Of a DNA stretch of 7,682 bases, positions 7,505 to 7,682 are shown in pieces. Within the stretch, counting starts at the first letter, position 1. Each line of letters starts with the position of its first letter. Under the pieces are notes generated by a model, which saw only the letters and a program-made list of their open reading frames with translations, ran no database searches and had not been told where the DNA came from. Made by a program: the position numbers and the translations under genes. Source of the stretch: JAZSNL01 sp045536365 (GTDB taxonomy: Bacteria > Bacillota_I > Bacilli_A > ML615J-28 > CAG-313); NCBI GenBank assembly GCA_045536365.1, contig JAZSNL010000023.1:1-7682 (forward strand). The letters run 5' to 3'.

Positions 7505-7535
7505 AACTCCTTAGAGTGATTCTAAGGAGTTTTTT
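7505..7535 (+). terminator. Strong Rho-independent terminator
   Basis: AACTCCTTAGA (7505-7515), loop GTGAT and TCTAAGGAGTT (7521-7531) form a perfect 11-bp stem running into a T tract (7530-7535). It lies between the promoter and the lipoprotein start, so it either ends a small RNA and the dnaE-pgi transcript or acts as an attenuator for the next gene. On the minus strand no T tract follows, so it is one-directional. TTAGA at 7495-7499 repeats part of the 5' arm and could pair with TCTAA (7521-7525), but that competitor is weak. Confidence 0.9.
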
Positions 7536-7556
7536 GTATAGAAAGGAGTGAATAGT

Positions 7557-7682
7557 ATGAAGAAAATATTTATGTTTTTAGGAGTGATTATCTTAATTTT
7601 ATCCATGAGTTCTTGTGCTTCATATGAATTAACAAGTGAAGAAAAGGAAAAAATAAATAATGCTTTTGAAAAATATATTGAA
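7557..7682 (+). CDS. Small lipoprotein, N-terminal part (truncated by window edge)
   Basis: Forty-two codons are visible and the frame is open at the right edge. The N-terminus is a type II signal peptide: the basic MKK, a hydrophobic core IFMFLGVIILIL, then a lipobox ending SMSSC with the acylated cysteine at residue 20. The -3 residue is Met rather than the usual Leu, an acceptable but imperfect match. The mature part begins ASYELTSEEKEK and looks polar and helical, with no recognisable domain. The product should be tethered to the outer face of the membrane by Lgt and Lsp processing. AAAGGAG at 7542-7548 sits 8 bases before the ATG, a good ribosome site just after the terminator. Expression therefore depends on readthrough of that terminator, or on a further promoter I do not see. 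Function is unknown. Confidence 0.85.
   Translation, partial: MKKIFMFLGVIILILSMSSCASYELTSEEKEKINNAFEKYIE

Larger units (their letters stand above)
7437..7536 (+). ncRNA. Candidate structured leader or small RNA (about 100 nt)
   Basis: The segment between the consensus promoter and the terminator has no convincing coding frame but folds on paper into a closed three-way junction. P1 pairs GTGT (7437-7440) with ACAC (7487-7490). Hairpin A is GGAA-AATT-TTCC (7442-7453). Hairpin B runs 7457-7484: CATAG/CTATG, TAA/TTA and TC/GA helices separated by single A-C mismatches, with an ATAT loop. A single-stranded stretch (7491-7504) leads to the terminator. An alternative pairing, TCCATA (7451-7456) with TATGGA (7481-7486), competes with hairpins A and B. 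Such an aptamer-plus-terminator layout suits a riboswitch-like attenuator for the downstream lipoprotein gene, or a free small RNA. I match it to no known class. In AT-rich DNA some of these pairings may be chance, and P1 needs transcription to start at or before 7437. Confidence 0.45.

Noticed and set aside
7471..7551. Short frame of 26 codons (starts MNYLW) crossing the leader and terminator, a possible leader peptide
   Set aside because: There is no ribosome site upstream of its ATG, it lies in the hairpin B loop region, and there is no run of regulatory codons. It runs through the terminator stem, so it is probably chance.
1..7682. Mobile elements, CRISPR arrays, tRNA or rRNA genes, or a defence system
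   Set aside because: I found no direct-repeat array, transposase, terminal inverted repeats, cloverleaf or rRNA-like segment. The coding space is filled by conserved housekeeping genes with uniform AT-rich codon use.

Overview
The window comes from a very AT-rich bacterial chromosome. Its gene content points to a low-GC Gram-positive lineage near the Bacilli/Mollicutes boundary (Erysipelotrichales, Acholeplasma- or Izemoplasma-like and related uncultured groups). Three observations support this: a short DnaE of 1006 residues, Firmicute-style PgcA and Pgi, and strong AGGAGG-type ribosome binding sites. UGA is a stop codon here: dnaE ends in TGA and tryptophan is written TGG throughout. That argues against the Mycoplasma/Spiroplasma code (table 4). 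I cannot name the species.

Layout, all on the + strand. Bases 2-382 hold the 3' end of an unrecognised membrane-anchored protein, closed by a terminator hairpin that starts inside its last codons. A short gap carries an extended -10 promoter and then a tight four-gene cluster: dnaE (468-3488), a ROK-family sugar kinase (3485-4360, ATGA overlap), an alpha-phosphoglucomutase (4362-6071) and glucose-6-phosphate isomerase (6081-7400). Intergenic spacing runs from a 4-base overlap to 9 bases, so the cluster reads as one operon. Just after the pgi stop come a perfect-consensus sigma-A promoter, a roughly 100-base leader able to form a branched structure, and an intrinsic terminator. The start of a small lipoprotein gene (7557 to the right edge) follows and is cut by the window.

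How the genes fit together: the kinase probably makes glucose-6-phosphate (or another sugar-6-phosphate). The mutase interconverts it with glucose-1-phosphate for UDP-sugar, glycolipid or storage metabolism, and Pgi feeds it into glycolysis as fructose-6-phosphate. The three enzymes form a glucose-6-phosphate branch-point module. The unexpected member is the replicative polymerase dnaE at its head, translationally coupled to the kinase.

Most of the window is conserved housekeeping sequence. I see no mobile element, CRISPR array, tRNA, rRNA or defence system. The least explained element is the 7403-7536 promoter/leader/terminator unit, which matches no riboswitch class I can recall and is the best candidate for something undescribed.
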